Assembly: GCF_000495815.1 (NCBI RefSeq)
Contig: NZ_AWGE01000008.1
Coordinates: 1-64,000 of the forward strand
Direction of reading: 5' to 3'
Origin: Asticcacaulis sp. AC466
GTDB taxonomy: Bacteria; Pseudomonadota; Alphaproteobacteria; Caulobacterales; Caulobacteraceae
Length of the DNA stretch: 64,000 bases
Positions 8,361-17,308 of this stretch are shown one piece after another. Numbering within the stretch: the stretch's first letter is position 1; every line of letters begins with the position of its first letter. The translations under genes were made by a program, and so were the position numbers. The notes under the pieces were generated by a model that made no database searches, was not told where the DNA came from, and worked only from the letters and a program-made list of their open reading frames with translations.

Positions 8361-8662
8361 GCCGGCTTCACTTGAATCTGACCGGTTTGACCGAGGGGCG
8401 CCGGTGAGCCGCGCGCCAGTTCGACGCCGTCACTCGTCAATCGGTAAGCGTGGCGCGGCGGACGCCCCGCCTGCTGTGCCGGCAGCCATTCGCTTTCGAG
8501 CAGGCCTTGATCGCCCAATCGCATCAGGATCGGGTAGAGGGTGCCGGACTTCAACCCGGTTTCCTTCGACAAGTCATAACCATAGCGCCAGGCCTGCGGC
8601 TGAGCGAGCAGGGCGGCGAGTACGGATCGGGTCTGAACGGATATATTGGGCGAACGTGCCAT
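8357..8662 (-). CDS. PadR-family transcriptional regulator
   Basis: This 101-residue protein is a compact winged-helix PadR regulator: helix ISVQTRSVLAALLAQ, recognition region GYDLSKETGLKSGTLYPIL, then the wing (PPRHAYRLTSDGVELA). GTLYPILMRLGDQGLLES is the diagnostic PadR segment. The C-terminal dimerisation helix is short, as in subfamily-2 PadR proteins. It is the first gene of a two-gene operon with the membrane protein, which starts inside its stop codon. An inverted repeat just upstream of its start suggests autorepression. Confidence 0.85.
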   Translation of the reverse strand: MARSPNISVQTRSVLAALLAQPQAWRYGYDLSKETGLKSGTLYPILMRLGDQGLLESEWLPAQQAGRPPRHAYRLTSDGVELARGSPAPLGQTGQIQVKPA

Positions 8663-8665
8663 GAC

Positions 8666-8694
8666 ACAATAACTATATATGTAGAGTTTATTGT
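8666..8694. promoter_or_regulatory. Probable PadR operator (inverted repeat)
   Basis: Arms ACAATAA (8666-8672) and TTATTGT (8688-8694), with inner AACT and AGTT halves, lie within 32 bp upstream of the padR ATG. A self-proximal palindrome is the usual arrangement for PadR autorepression. No binding data. Confidence 0.5.
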
Positions 8695-8870
8695 CAACCC
8701 CGTGTGGAATAGACTGAGCGTTGGTGTTGGGCGATTGCTATTTGAGTGATCTCAAGCCGAGGCAGTAAAAATATTCGATGTATTTGTCGTGCATTAACCG
8801 TCCCCGTTAATATCGCCGTTATTTAATCTTGCTACATGTTTCTAAAGTTTTTTTTGGCTATTGAGTCCAT

Positions 8871-10445
8871 ATGTATCCGTTCAAGCGTTTCAGCGATCAG
8901 CCAGAGCTGGCAAGACCCACCATCATGCCCGACCTTTTGGTCGTCACAGCTGTTAGTTTGATTGGCACTTTAGCGCTGCATAGATTCGACTGGTTCGAAG
9001 CCGTTTATGCGTTCACCCGTCCGTATGAGAGCCATGAAATCGATAATTTATTGATTATTGTGGCGTTTATCGCTGTGGGGGCGACGGTCATCTCCATACG
9101 CCGGTCCCGGGAGGTGCGCCGGGAGTACGAACAGCGTCTGAAGGCGGAAGGCCATATGGAAACGCTGGCCCTGACGGATGCTCTGACCGGACTGGCCAAT
9201 CGTCGCCATCTTTACGGCGCTCTTAAGCGCAGGTTGGGGGCAGGTTCGACCGAAGGCTCGGGTTTCGCCGTCTGTATTTTTGACCTCGACAGATTCAAGC
9301 CCATTAATGACGTTCACGGCCATCTTGTCGGGGATAGGCTGTTGCAGCAGATTGCGCAGCGTGCCCAGGCACACCTTCGCTCTGGCGATCTGTTGGCCCG
9401 CCTCGGTGGGGATGAATTCGCCCTCATCATTAATAACAGCTCCGCCGACGAAGATATGTCCGGATTTGCCGAGCGTTTTATCTCAAGTCTGTCTGAACCG
9501 TTCCACGTCGATCAACTGGTTTGCCACGTCGGGGCGAGCATGGGGATTGCATTTGGCCAGGGTGGAGCGTCACAGACGCCAGATGGGCTTTTGCAAAAAG
9601 CCGATCTGGCGCTTTATCGCGCCAAGACGGAAGGTCGCGGAACGTTCCGGTTTTATCACGATGCCATGGATGCCAAGGTTCATGAGCGTACCCTGATCGA
9701 ACTGGAGCTGCGGAATGCCGTAGAACGGGGCCAAATCCGACCCTATTTTCAGCCCTTGGTGTGCCTGCGGGATGGCCGCATCGAAGGCTATGAAATCCTG
9801 GCCCGCTGGATTCATCCCACCATGGGGCTTGTCTCACCTGACCGGTTTATCACAATTGCCGAGGAAGCGGGGTTGATCGGCGAGATTTCGCTGTCGCTTC
9901 TGGACCAGGCTTGCGAGCAGGCGCGCAGCTGGCCGAAGGGAACCTATCTCTCGCTCAATATTTCTCCGGTCCAGTTCCGTGATCCGCAGCTCAGCACGAA
10001 AATTTGCCACATCCTCGATAAGGCCGGTTTTTCGGCCGAGTGCCTGGAAATTGAAATTACCGAGAACGCCTTGGTGCACGATGTCGAGGTTGCACGTAAT
10101 ACGCTGATGGCGCTGAAGGCCAGAGGCATGACTTTGGCTCTGGACGATTTCGGCACGGGGTATTCCAGCCTGCAACACCTGCGTTCCCTGCCGTTTGACA
10201 AGCTCAAGATCGACCAGTCATTCGTCATGAACATGAGCGAGAGTGCGGAAAGTCGCAAGCTGGTTAAGGCCATCATCGCCATGAGCCACAGCCTGGGCCT
10301 GAAAACAACGGCGGAAGGCATTGAAACCCATGCGCATGCGCTGCGCTTGACGCAAATGGGCTGCGAGACCGGCCAGGGCTATCTGTTTGGCAGGCCGGCG
10401 CCTCAGGCTTGCCAAACCCTGGCCGAGGTCAGCGGGGCAGCCTGA
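8871..10445 (+). CDS. Membrane-bound GGDEF-EAL cyclic-di-GMP protein
   Basis: Two N-terminal membrane helices (about residues 20-37 and 57-76) are followed by a basic linker, a GGDEF domain and an EAL domain. The GGDEF motif is intact (LGGDEF, 179-183), and an RSGD inhibitory site (170-173) sits exactly five residues before it. The EAL signature reads EIL (308-310) but keeps the catalytic Glu. LEIEITENALVHD, DDFGTGYSS, KIDQSF and AEGIE are all present, so both synthesis and hydrolysis of c-di-GMP look possible. There is no recognisable periplasmic sensor; only a short loop separates the helices. The gene is monocistronic. Which activity dominates cannot be decided from sequence. Confidence 0.9.
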   Translation: MYPFKRFSDQPELARPTIMPDLLVVTAVSLIGTLALHRFDWFEAVYAFTRPYESHEIDNLLIIVAFIAVGATVISIRRSREVRREYEQRLKAEGHMETLALTDALTGLANRRHLYGALKRRLGAGSTEGSGFAVCIFDLDRFKPINDVHGHLVGDRLLQQIAQRAQAHLRSGDLLARLGGDEFALIINNSSADEDMSGFAERFISSLSEPFHVDQLVCHVGASMGIAFGQGGASQTPDGLLQKADLALYRAKTEGRGTFRFYHDAMDAKVHERTLIELELRNAVERGQIRPYFQPLVCLRDGRIEGYEILARWIHPTMGLVSPDRFITIAEEAGLIGEISLSLLDQACEQARSWPKGTYLSLNISPVQFRDPQLSTKICHILDKAGFSAECLEIEITENALVHDVEVARNTLMALKARGMTLALDDFGTGYSSLQHLRSLPFDKLKIDQSFVMNMSESAESRKLVKAIIAMSHSLGLKTTAEGIETHAHALRLTQMGCETGQGYLFGRPAPQACQTLAEVSGAA

Positions 10446-10526
10446 CGAGGGATGAAATCGGTCAATAACAACTATTGTGCTGGTGCGGGTGTTTAAAGCG
10501 ACGAGGCGTATCAGATACCGAGCAGC

Positions 10527-12029
10527 TTACTTCATGGTCCGTTTAAGTCCTTCCTTTGCATCCGTATTGCCAGGGTTGAGGGTCAGGGCGTAGCGGTACA
10601 TCTGCGCGGCCAGGCCAGTCTGGCCAGCCTTTTCAAGTATCTCCGCATAGCTTTCCGGCAGGTTGTCGCTGTCTGGATAAAGGCCGATGGCGGTGCGGAG
10701 GGTGTCGTTCGCCTGGGACAGATGGCCGTGTTCGGCGAATTCATAGCCGAGATTGTTCAGATCGTCTTCGCTGAGCGCGTAGCTGCGGTCGCCTTTCAGG
10801 CTGTAAAGCTGTCCGAAAGCGGCGTCGCTGCCATGATCCATCAGCGCGCGGCCGTAGATTTTCGCCAGAGACTTCTGGATTGGAAGCGGCGGCAGGTCAT
10901 TGAGCAAACGCATGGCCGACAGGGCCTTCTTGTATAAGCCCTCGCTGTCGGTGTTGTCGAAGACAATGACCGTCTGATGACGGGTCAGATTGCGCATGAA
11001 CATAGTAGCACAGCCCGGCATGCCGCCAGCGTGCCAGACGATCGTGCCCAGTGACTTGTCGCGGAAGATGAACCAGCCCAGGCCATCATCGGCATCACCC
11101 ATGCCGCCGATGTTCTTCCAGACGAAATTAGGGCTGCCATCGGCCAGTCTCGCCGGAGCGTAGGCCGTGGCCAATGTCTTGGCGCTGAGCAGACGGCCAT
11201 CGGATAGGGCCAGATCGAACTTCAACATATCGCCGGTGGTGCTAACCACACTGGCGTTGCCGTATGTCAGGTCCTGGTAATAGCTGCGCGCGCCGTCGAA
11301 ACGTACGCGCTGGCTGGAATAGCGGAATGGGAAATCGTAATTTTGGGCAAATTGCGGTGTGTCGGCATGATTAAGCTGCGCCGTTTTGAGGTAGGTGTGC
11401 GCCATGCCGGCGGGTGTCAAAACGTGCGATATGAGGTAGGCATCGAAGCGCTGGCCGGTCCGTACCTCGACCAGATGCGCCAACAATTCGTAACACAGAT
11501 TGCAATACCACCATTTCTCACCGGGTTTCAGCCTGTGGTTGATGTTAGCCGCTGCGATCGCAGGCACCAGATCGTCCATAGTCATTTGCCGGCCGGTCTT
11601 GGCCTGATAAGCCGCGAATGGCGCTTCGAAGTCGCCTTCCAGAAGACCGGAGGTGTGCGACAACAATTGCCGAATGGTGATGTCCTTATAGGGAAAAGCC
11701 GGAAAATAGCGGACGAGTGGGATATCGAGTCCGATCTTGCCCCGGTCAACGAGTTGCAGCACCGCTGTTGCGGTGAAGACCTTGCCAATCGAGGCCATTT
11801 CGAATTCAGTATCGGCTGTATTGCGCCGCTCCGCCTCGAAATCAGCAAATCCAAAGGACTTTTGATAGACGATTTTGCCGTTTTCGGCCGCCAGTACATT
11901 GCCGTTGAAGGCATCGCCTTGGGCCTGAGCTGCGAAGAAGGCGTCGATTTTCGCCGCCCTCTCATCAGCGATTGCGTTACCGACCCAAAAAACACCCAAC
12001 ACAGCCATAATCGGCAGTAACATTTTCAT
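10527..12029 (-). CDS. Exported beta-lactamase-fold serine hydrolase with C-terminal TPR region
   Basis: A signal peptide (MKMLLPIMAVLGVFWVGNAIA) precedes a class-C-beta-lactamase/DD-peptidase fold. The SxxK motif is S80-I-G-K83, the YxN motif is YCN, and the third box is HAGG in place of KTG, as in the esterase/peptidase branch of this superfamily. The last 120 residues read as tetratricopeptide-like helices (LNNLGYEFAEHGHLSQAND and LAAQMYRYALTLNPGNTDAK). The frame is open to 12071, but that start lies inside the divergent operator; AGGA 9 nt before ATG 12029 supports the start used here. It is divergent from a PadR-family gene that probably controls it. The substrate is unknown, and antibiotic resistance should not be assumed. 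Confidence 0.8.
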   Translation of the reverse strand: MKMLLPIMAVLGVFWVGNAIADERAAKIDAFFAAQAQGDAFNGNVLAAENGKIVYQKSFGFADFEAERRNTADTEFEMASIGKVFTATAVLQLVDRGKIGLDIPLVRYFPAFPYKDITIRQLLSHTSGLLEGDFEAPFAAYQAKTGRQMTMDDLVPAIAAANINHRLKPGEKWWYCNLCYELLAHLVEVRTGQRFDAYLISHVLTPAGMAHTYLKTAQLNHADTPQFAQNYDFPFRYSSQRVRFDGARSYYQDLTYGNASVVSTTGDMLKFDLALSDGRLLSAKTLATAYAPARLADGSPNFVWKNIGGMGDADDGLGWFIFRDKSLGTIVWHAGGMPGCATMFMRNLTRHQTVIVFDNTDSEGLYKKALSAMRLLNDLPPLPIQKSLAKIYGRALMDHGSDAAFGQLYSLKGDRSYALSEDDLNNLGYEFAEHGHLSQANDTLRTAIGLYPDSDNLPESYAEILEKAGQTGLAAQMYRYALTLNPGNTDAKEGLKRTMK

Positions 12030-12050
12030 GGCCATCTTTCCTGAGAGGTG

Positions 12051-12091
12051 TAATAGTCCGATTAGGACCATAATAGTCCCAATCGTACTAT
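12051..12091. promoter_or_regulatory. Divergent operator region between serine hydrolase and PadR-like genes
   Basis: TAATAGTCC occurs twice exactly 20 bp apart (12051 and 12071). The first copy is part of the inverted repeat GTCC-gatta-GGAC (12056-12068). The second is part of ATAGT-N9-ACTAT (12073-12091). This spaced, two-site palindromic layout in a 70-bp divergent gap fits a regulator controlling both genes; the PadR-like protein at 12101 is the natural candidate. Confidence 0.55.
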
Positions 12092-12100
12092 AAGAGTCAA

Positions 12101-12613
12101 ATGGAAAAATCTCTTACAGAATTGGAAGGCGCCGTCCTTTCGGAAATTCACCATCGCGGCAAGGCGACGGCGTTCGCCGTCCGCCGCGCATTTCAGGTCT
12201 CGCCATCGGTTGAATGGAGCGGAAGCGCTGGCGCCGTCTATCCAGCAATTAAGCGCCTGACTAGCAATGGCCTGATCCGGTCTGAGACGCAGAACACGGC
12301 ACGCAAGACGAGCCATTTGTCTCTGACGCCGCTCGGTATTGCTTTGCTGGACGACTGGGTGGCGGATATAGGACGGGCCGTCGGCGTCGGCCTCGATCCG
12401 TTCCGCCTGAGATCCGGTCTGTGGGCGCACTTGCCAACCGAACGCCGTCAAACGGCGTTTCTGGCTTTGCGCGATGCTCTCGTCTCTCAGATCGCTGAGG
12501 CCGAAGCCTATCATGCCACTCTAGATGCCGTTGAGCAGCGCCGCACCGAATTGGCCATGATCCTTCAGCGCGCTCGGCTACAATGGGTCGAGCGCGAACT
12601 GTCGGCACAATAG
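12101..12613 (+). CDS. PadR-family transcriptional regulator (170 aa)
   Basis: The protein has a winged helix with SLTELEGAVLSEIHHRG, then SAGAVYPAIKRLTSNGLI, the PadR recognition and wing segment, and TSHLSLTPLGIALLDDWV. A longer helical C-terminal half (residues 85-170) is probably for dimerisation and ligand binding (PadR subfamily 1 length). It is divergent from the exported serine hydrolase, with repeated TAATAGTCC sites between them, so it most likely represses that gene and itself. The start follows TATAAGAGTCAA; there is no competing upstream ATG. Confidence 0.8.
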   Translation: MEKSLTELEGAVLSEIHHRGKATAFAVRRAFQVSPSVEWSGSAGAVYPAIKRLTSNGLIRSETQNTARKTSHLSLTPLGIALLDDWVADIGRAVGVGLDPFRLRSGLWAHLPTERRQTAFLALRDALVSQIAEAEAYHATLDAVEQRRTELAMILQRARLQWVERELSAQ

Positions 12614-12694
12614 AACTGTGGCGGTTTCCAACCGAATTGCGACGTTCGGTTTTGGGTCAGCGGTCAACCGTCATTGGCACGGCTCTTCGATCGG

Positions 12695-13594
12695 TTATGC
12701 TGAGGGCGTTCTTTCCCGAAGCCGGATGCCATACAGGGCCTGTACCGCAGCAACGAAGTCCCCTGAATTGTGCGTATCGAAAACGCCGTTGACCCGCACC
12801 CTGGCTGAGGTTGCGTTATCGACGACGAGTGGGGTGGTGCGGTAACGATTCATTTCGGCGACGGCGTCACTCAACGGGGTGTCGTGGAAATAGGCGCGCT
12901 GGTTCAGCCAGTTCTCAACGCGCAGGCTTTCCGCCGGAATCTGGGCCAGAACCTCACCCTGCTTGTCCAGGCGCAAGGCCTGCCCGGCAGACAGGCTGCG
13001 CACGCCCGCCTCTTCAACCGCGTGGTCGCCCCGTTTGCCGGTTCGGATGTGGCCTTCGAGCAGGTCGATATCGATCCGTTGGTCCGGGTGAAGCTGTACG
13101 GCGAAACGGGTGCCGGTCACGCGGATGCGTGCGGCGCCGGCCGTGACGTAAAACGGATCGCGGTCGGCACGATGGGCCACCTCGAAATAAGCCTCTCCGG
13201 ACACCAGCCGGATTTCGCGTTTCCGGCCGTGGAAGCGTACCTCCAGATTGGAGCCGGTATTCAGTGTCACGCGGCTGCCATCATTCAGCGCTACCGTCAG
13301 TTGGCCGCCTACGGGGGTGCTGTACGTCAGCGGACGTTGCGTCCACAGCGCCGTTCCGATGGCCGCGCCGGTGAGGCCGGCCGCCAGCAGGCCGCCCATG
13401 GCCCAACGACGGGACATCTGCGGGGTGGCCGTGTCGGCGCGCACATCTTCGATGCCCAATAGGCCAATGGCGTCCCATATGTCGGCCATTTCATCGTCTT
13501 TAGGTGTGGTGCTTCCCGATGTCTCCAGATTTGCGACAAAGGTTTCGCTGTCGGCTGGGGGACGAGAGGGGAAGTTGATTAAATTTCGAACCAT
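12695..13594 (-). CDS. FecR-type anti-sigma factor/sensor
   Basis: A cytoplasmic N-terminal domain of about 65 residues (DIWDAIGLLGIE region) is followed by one membrane helix (AMGGLLAAGLTGAAIGTALW) and a periplasmic FecR domain (PVGGQLTVALNDGSRVTLNT, RLVSGEAYFEV, RIRVTGTRFAV, VRSLSAGQALRLD). The C-terminal part (NRYRTTPLVV, AVQALYGI) is an STN-like segment that contacts the signalling domain of TonB receptors. It is the second gene after the ECF sigma factor, overlapping it by 16 bp. AAGGA 6 nt before ATG 13594 sets the start. It is predicted to relay a signal from the STN-bearing receptor at 14277. Confidence 0.88.
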   Translation of the reverse strand: MVRNLINFPSRPPADSETFVANLETSGSTTPKDDEMADIWDAIGLLGIEDVRADTATPQMSRRWAMGGLLAAGLTGAAIGTALWTQRPLTYSTPVGGQLTVALNDGSRVTLNTGSNLEVRFHGRKREIRLVSGEAYFEVAHRADRDPFYVTAGAARIRVTGTRFAVQLHPDQRIDIDLLEGHIRTGKRGDHAVEEAGVRSLSAGQALRLDKQGEVLAQIPAESLRVENWLNQRAYFHDTPLSDAVAEMNRYRTTPLVVDNATSARVRVNGVFDTHNSGDFVAAVQALYGIRLRERTPSA

Positions 13595-14130
13595 CCACAT
13601 TCCTTTAGGCTATCGCGGCAGTGCGCCAAGGCTTGGCTAAGTTGCCGTTGAACGGTACGCATCGGGGTGCGGTTCTTGCGTGAAATTTCGCCGAGGCTTA
13701 AGCCTTCGATGCGGCTTTGTAATAGGACGCGGCGCTCGGGCGTGGGCAATTTTGCAATGGCCGCGCGCAGAAGGTCGGCATTTTGGCGCCAGCGCACTTC
13801 GTCAAACGGTGACGGCTGTTCTGCGGCCAGGTCGGCAGGGATTTCGTCGTGGTCGCCGGCATGGCGGGCACGACGGCGGCGATACAGATCATGGAGCACG
13901 CTGTCGGCGGTCTTGAAGACATAGGTCGCATTGAAGTCAGGGGGCGGTTCGCCCTGGGCCAGTCGCGACAGCCTCAAATAGATTTCCTGCAAAGTGTCCT
14001 CCACGTCTTCTCTTTTCAAGGCGCGCGCCAGGTAGCGGCGCAGGCGCCCGTCGAAGCGCGCCATCACGTGGTGAACTTCAGTGCCGCGTTTGAGCTCGCA
14101 CGTGTCGTCGGTCGTCTCCGTGAGGGTCAC
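13579..14130 (-). CDS. ECF RNA polymerase sigma factor, FecI type
   Basis: This 183-residue group-4 sigma factor has region 2 at about residues 22-95 (RYLARALKREDVEDTLQEIYLRL, then TYVFKTADSVLHDLYRR) and region 4 at about 120-175 (IAKLPTPERRVLLQSRIEGL, LGEISRKNRTPMRTVQRQLS). It starts at GTG. With the overlapping FecR gene and the divergent TonB receptor carrying an STN domain, it forms a complete cell-surface signalling unit: ligand at receptor, FecR, sigma, receptor transcription. The targets probably include the divergent receptor; no promoter consensus is claimed. Confidence 0.88.
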   Translation of the reverse strand: MTLTETTDDTCELKRGTEVHHVMARFDGRLRRYLARALKREDVEDTLQEIYLRLSRLAQGEPPPDFNATYVFKTADSVLHDLYRRRRARHAGDHDEIPADLAAEQPSPFDEVRWRQNADLLRAAIAKLPTPERRVLLQSRIEGLSLGEISRKNRTPMRTVQRQLSQALAHCRDSLKECGWFEI

Positions 14131-14276
14131 GAACCTGTGCCTTTCTCAATGCGCCTGTTACTAGTGACGCAAGGCTGTGGCGATTACGCCGCGCCTTTTG
14201 TCAAATAATCAAAAAAAACGCTAATACGCCGGCAACGTCACAAAACTATGACATGGCGGCGATAGGCGTGCCTGAC

Positions 14277-17200
14277 ATGAGACAGCCAAACCGCTCACGG
14301 TGGCGCGCCGGAATAGCGGCGGTAATAGTCCTGCTGTTTCTGGCCGTTCCCGTCCATGGTCAGGCGCAGGCCTTGCATTTTGACGTGCCGCGCCAGCCCT
14401 TGGGCGATGCGCTCAATGCCATAGCGGAGCAAAGCCATACGCAGCTGCTGTTTTCACCGGACGCCGTCCGTGGCCGCGTCAGCGAGGGCGTTCGCGGCCA
14501 GTTGACGGCTGAGGCGGCGTTTAAGAAGGGACTGGCGCATAGCGGCCTATGTGTGCGACGCGTCAGTGCGCACACCTTTGTCATCTATGCCGAACCGACC
14601 GCCGCGCTTCCTATAGCCGATCGCGTAAAGCCAATAGCGGAAGGCAAGCCGGTAGAAGTCGTCGTTACCGCCCGTCGTCAACTCCTCTCGGTCGATGGCG
14701 GAGGGACGGTGATCCATTACGGGAAGGCCGGGGCACCCGTGGCCGAAATCGGCCGCGATGTCTTGCTGTCCAAACAGGGCGGCAATGCCTTGGACAGTTT
14801 GTCCCTGTTTAGTGGCGTCCATATTCTGAATACGGGAAGCTCGTTTATCGGCGGTGTGGATGGCGCTTCGCGCGGCGAAGGGATGTATGTTGCGGCGAGG
14901 GGGCTCAACGCCGAGTACAGCCTGAATCTTTCGGACGGTGTGCCGATAGCCCAGGGCATGCCCTATTCACGGGCCATGCAGATGGGGGTGCTGCCGCCTG
15001 AGGGTTTGCAGGCGGTTAGTCTTTATCGCGCCAATACGGCGGATATGGCGGGCGATGCCATTGGCGTCACATTGGATTGGCGCACGCCAAACCCGTTTGA
15101 TTTTCCGGCCAATGGCTATACGCGCCTGCAAGTGCTTTCAACGACGGAAAGTCGTGCCCGGGATTACGGGCTGACAGGTCTGGGCGGCGGAGTCACGTTT
15201 GAACTGGCGCGGCGATGGGGACGCCAAAAAGATATTGCCGTCTATCTCAGCCTGTATAGCGATAGACGGTTGTTCGCCAATTCCGAAATCGGCGGGATTA
15301 TGGCGGCGCAAAATGACCACGCCTGGGCGTTCGGACTGGCCACGTCGGCAACGGGCACTGAGCCCGCGCATGACGCCGATACCAATCTGGCGCTCACAGG
15401 GTTGAATTTTGGCGTTTCGGAAGGGACAACGCGGCGCACCGGGGGTGTTTTCAATATCGACTGGCGGCCTGTCGATGGCCTGGACGCCTATTTGCGGCTG
15501 AATATGATAAAGGCACATACGGAGCAAGCCTCGACCCTGGACCAAATTGTCCCAACGGCGGTGTCGTGGCGCAAAACCGATGCGGACACATACAGGCTGA
15601 GTGTGGACAGTGTTTCGACGCGGGTTTGGTACGAAACCAATCCGGAAACGATCAAACTGGCTAATGTAAAAACCGGGGTGGATCTAAAGACAGAGGCGTT
15701 CAGCCTGTCTGCCTACCTGTTCGCCAGCCATTCTGGTTTTGACCGCCCGGACCATTTGGAAACGTCGATCCGCGTCGACGAAAATGATGGCGTAAATGCC
15801 GGCAATGCCCCCCGCCCGTTGGGGGGAGACCTTATACGCTATAGTCAGTCTGGACGGCCGCTGCTCAATTTGACGCCCGACATGCTGGCGGATTTCGACC
15901 AGGCGGATACCCGGCTTTTGGCCCGGCGCGCCGGACAATTGACGGCTCAGACCTCAGAACAAACACGCGCGGGCGGCGGGTTTGACGCCCACTGGCGGCC
16001 GGCGGGGGGATTGATGCTGGATTGGGGGGCGCGCGTTACGGATAGCTGGCGAAGCATGACCTACCGTGACTGGCGCAACGACTATTTTAGCGCCCTGATG
16101 GGGCGTGCCGGTGTGACCTGGTCCGATCTGGGTCTGGTCAAGGGCACCTATTCGCAGGCGGTTCCGGGGCTTTATGACTGGCGGTTGCCGCGAGTAGACA
16201 ATCAGCATTTGGAAGCCCTGTTCGATCACTACAAAACGGACGCCAGTTTTGATACCTGCGGCGCTTTATTCATAAATAACGACAATTGCGCCAACCAGTC
16301 GGGCAGCGAACAGAGTCTTGCCGCCTATGCCGCCTTGCACATACCCTTAGGGAAATGGACGCTTTCACCCGGGTGGCGGCAGGAGTTGACAACCATCCGC
16401 AACACCTACTGGTTTCTGCCTATGGACACCGGAAACGAGCAACCCGGTGAGTGGCAAAACAGCGAGACATCCTACAATGAAGGCTTGCCCAGCCTTTTTG
16501 CCACCTGGCGCGGGGACGACGGTATGGCCTTAAGTCTGGGCGTGTGGCGGGCCTATTCCCGTCCCTCTTTCCAGCAGCTCGCCGGCGGTGCCAAGGCGAC
16601 GGCGACGGGCGGGGTTATAACCATTGAAAGTGGCAACCCCAAACTAAAGCCCGTTACGGCGACCAATGCCGATATATCCCTTGTCTGGCCTTTGGCACAC
16701 AGCGGGCAGATACGGCTGGCCGCGTTTGGTAAGGGTCTAAAGGATTACCTTTATGACGCGGGTACAGGTTTTGTGAATGCCAGTTCATCAGACGCGGACG
16801 CCATTCGTTATGTCATTCCGCACAATGGCGGTCGCGGCAGCGTGGTCGGTCTTGAGCTTGAGGGGCAGGTCTTCCTATATCGTCACTTCAGTCTATCGAC
16901 GGCCCTGACGCGTCAATGGACGGATGTCGATACCGGAAGCGCCGCGGTCGGTCGTCATAAGCCTCTGCAAAATGCCCCAGGGTTTATAGCCAATCTCGGC
17001 CTGGGCTATGCGGGTCAAACCCTGAGCGCAACGCTGAACTACCGGTTCAGTTCAGCCTATCTCGCCAGCTATGACGTCCTATATATCCAATCGTCCTGGG
17101 ATGATCAGTGGGTGCGACCATCACAGCGTCTGGATGTGAACGGCAGTTGGTCGCTGACGCCGCACGCGCGGGTTCGGTTCGGCGTCGACAACCTGTTAAA

Positions 17201-17303
17201 TGAGGTCTCCTACTGGACGCATGTCGGCAAGCACAGTCTGGCTGTCTCCGATATCGTCGATTCCGGCCAGACCTACCGCCTGTCCTTCGATTACAGCTTT
17301 TAG
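14277..17303 (+). CDS. TonB-dependent receptor with N-terminal STN signalling domain
   Basis: This outer-membrane transporter of about 1008 residues has, in order, a signal peptide (ending VPVHGQAQA), an STN domain (LHFDVPRQPLGDALNAIAEQ to THTFVIYAEP-like end, about residues 32-110), a plug (ALDSLSLFSGVHILNTG, SRGEGMYVAARGLNAEY) and a 22-strand barrel ending VDSGQTYRLSFDYSF. STN domains talk to FecR, encoded divergently with its sigma factor. The receptor is a clear paralogue of the one at 21254-24019: both carry GG(V/I)DGASRGEGM(Y/F)V, PIAQGMPYSR-like and YW(T/S)HVGK blocks. ATG 14253 is an alternative start. With three secreted phosphatases between the receptors, its ligand may be an organophosphate or phosphate-metal complex; this is inferred. 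Confidence 0.87.
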   Translation: MRQPNRSRWRAGIAAVIVLLFLAVPVHGQAQALHFDVPRQPLGDALNAIAEQSHTQLLFSPDAVRGRVSEGVRGQLTAEAAFKKGLAHSGLCVRRVSAHTFVIYAEPTAALPIADRVKPIAEGKPVEVVVTARRQLLSVDGGGTVIHYGKAGAPVAEIGRDVLLSKQGGNALDSLSLFSGVHILNTGSSFIGGVDGASRGEGMYVAARGLNAEYSLNLSDGVPIAQGMPYSRAMQMGVLPPEGLQAVSLYRANTADMAGDAIGVTLDWRTPNPFDFPANGYTRLQVLSTTESRARDYGLTGLGGGVTFELARRWGRQKDIAVYLSLYSDRRLFANSEIGGIMAAQNDHAWAFGLATSATGTEPAHDADTNLALTGLNFGVSEGTTRRTGGVFNIDWRPVDGLDAYLRLNMIKAHTEQASTLDQIVPTAVSWRKTDADTYRLSVDSVSTRVWYETNPETIKLANVKTGVDLKTEAFSLSAYLFASHSGFDRPDHLETSIRVDENDGVNAGNAPRPLGGDLIRYSQSGRPLLNLTPDMLADFDQADTRLLARRAGQLTAQTSEQTRAGGGFDAHWRPAGGLMLDWGARVTDSWRSMTYRDWRNDYFSALMGRAGVTWSDLGLVKGTYSQAVPGLYDWRLPRVDNQHLEALFDHYKTDASFDTCGALFINNDNCANQSGSEQSLAAYAALHIPLGKWTLSPGWRQELTTIRNTYWFLPMDTGNEQPGEWQNSETSYNEGLPSLFATWRGDDGMALSLGVWRAYSRPSFQQLAGGAKATATGGVITIESGNPKLKPVTATNADISLVWPLAHSGQIRLAAFGKGLKDYLYDAGTGFVNASSSDADAIRYVIPHNGGRGSVVGLELEGQVFLYRHFSLSTALTRQWTDVDTGSAAVGRHKPLQNAPGFIANLGLGYAGQTLSATLNYRFSSAYLASYDVLYIQSSWDDQWVRPSQRLDVNGSWSLTPHARVRFGVDNLLNEVSYWTHVGKHSLAVSDIVDSGQTYRLSFDYSF

Positions 17304-17308
17304 ACGCT

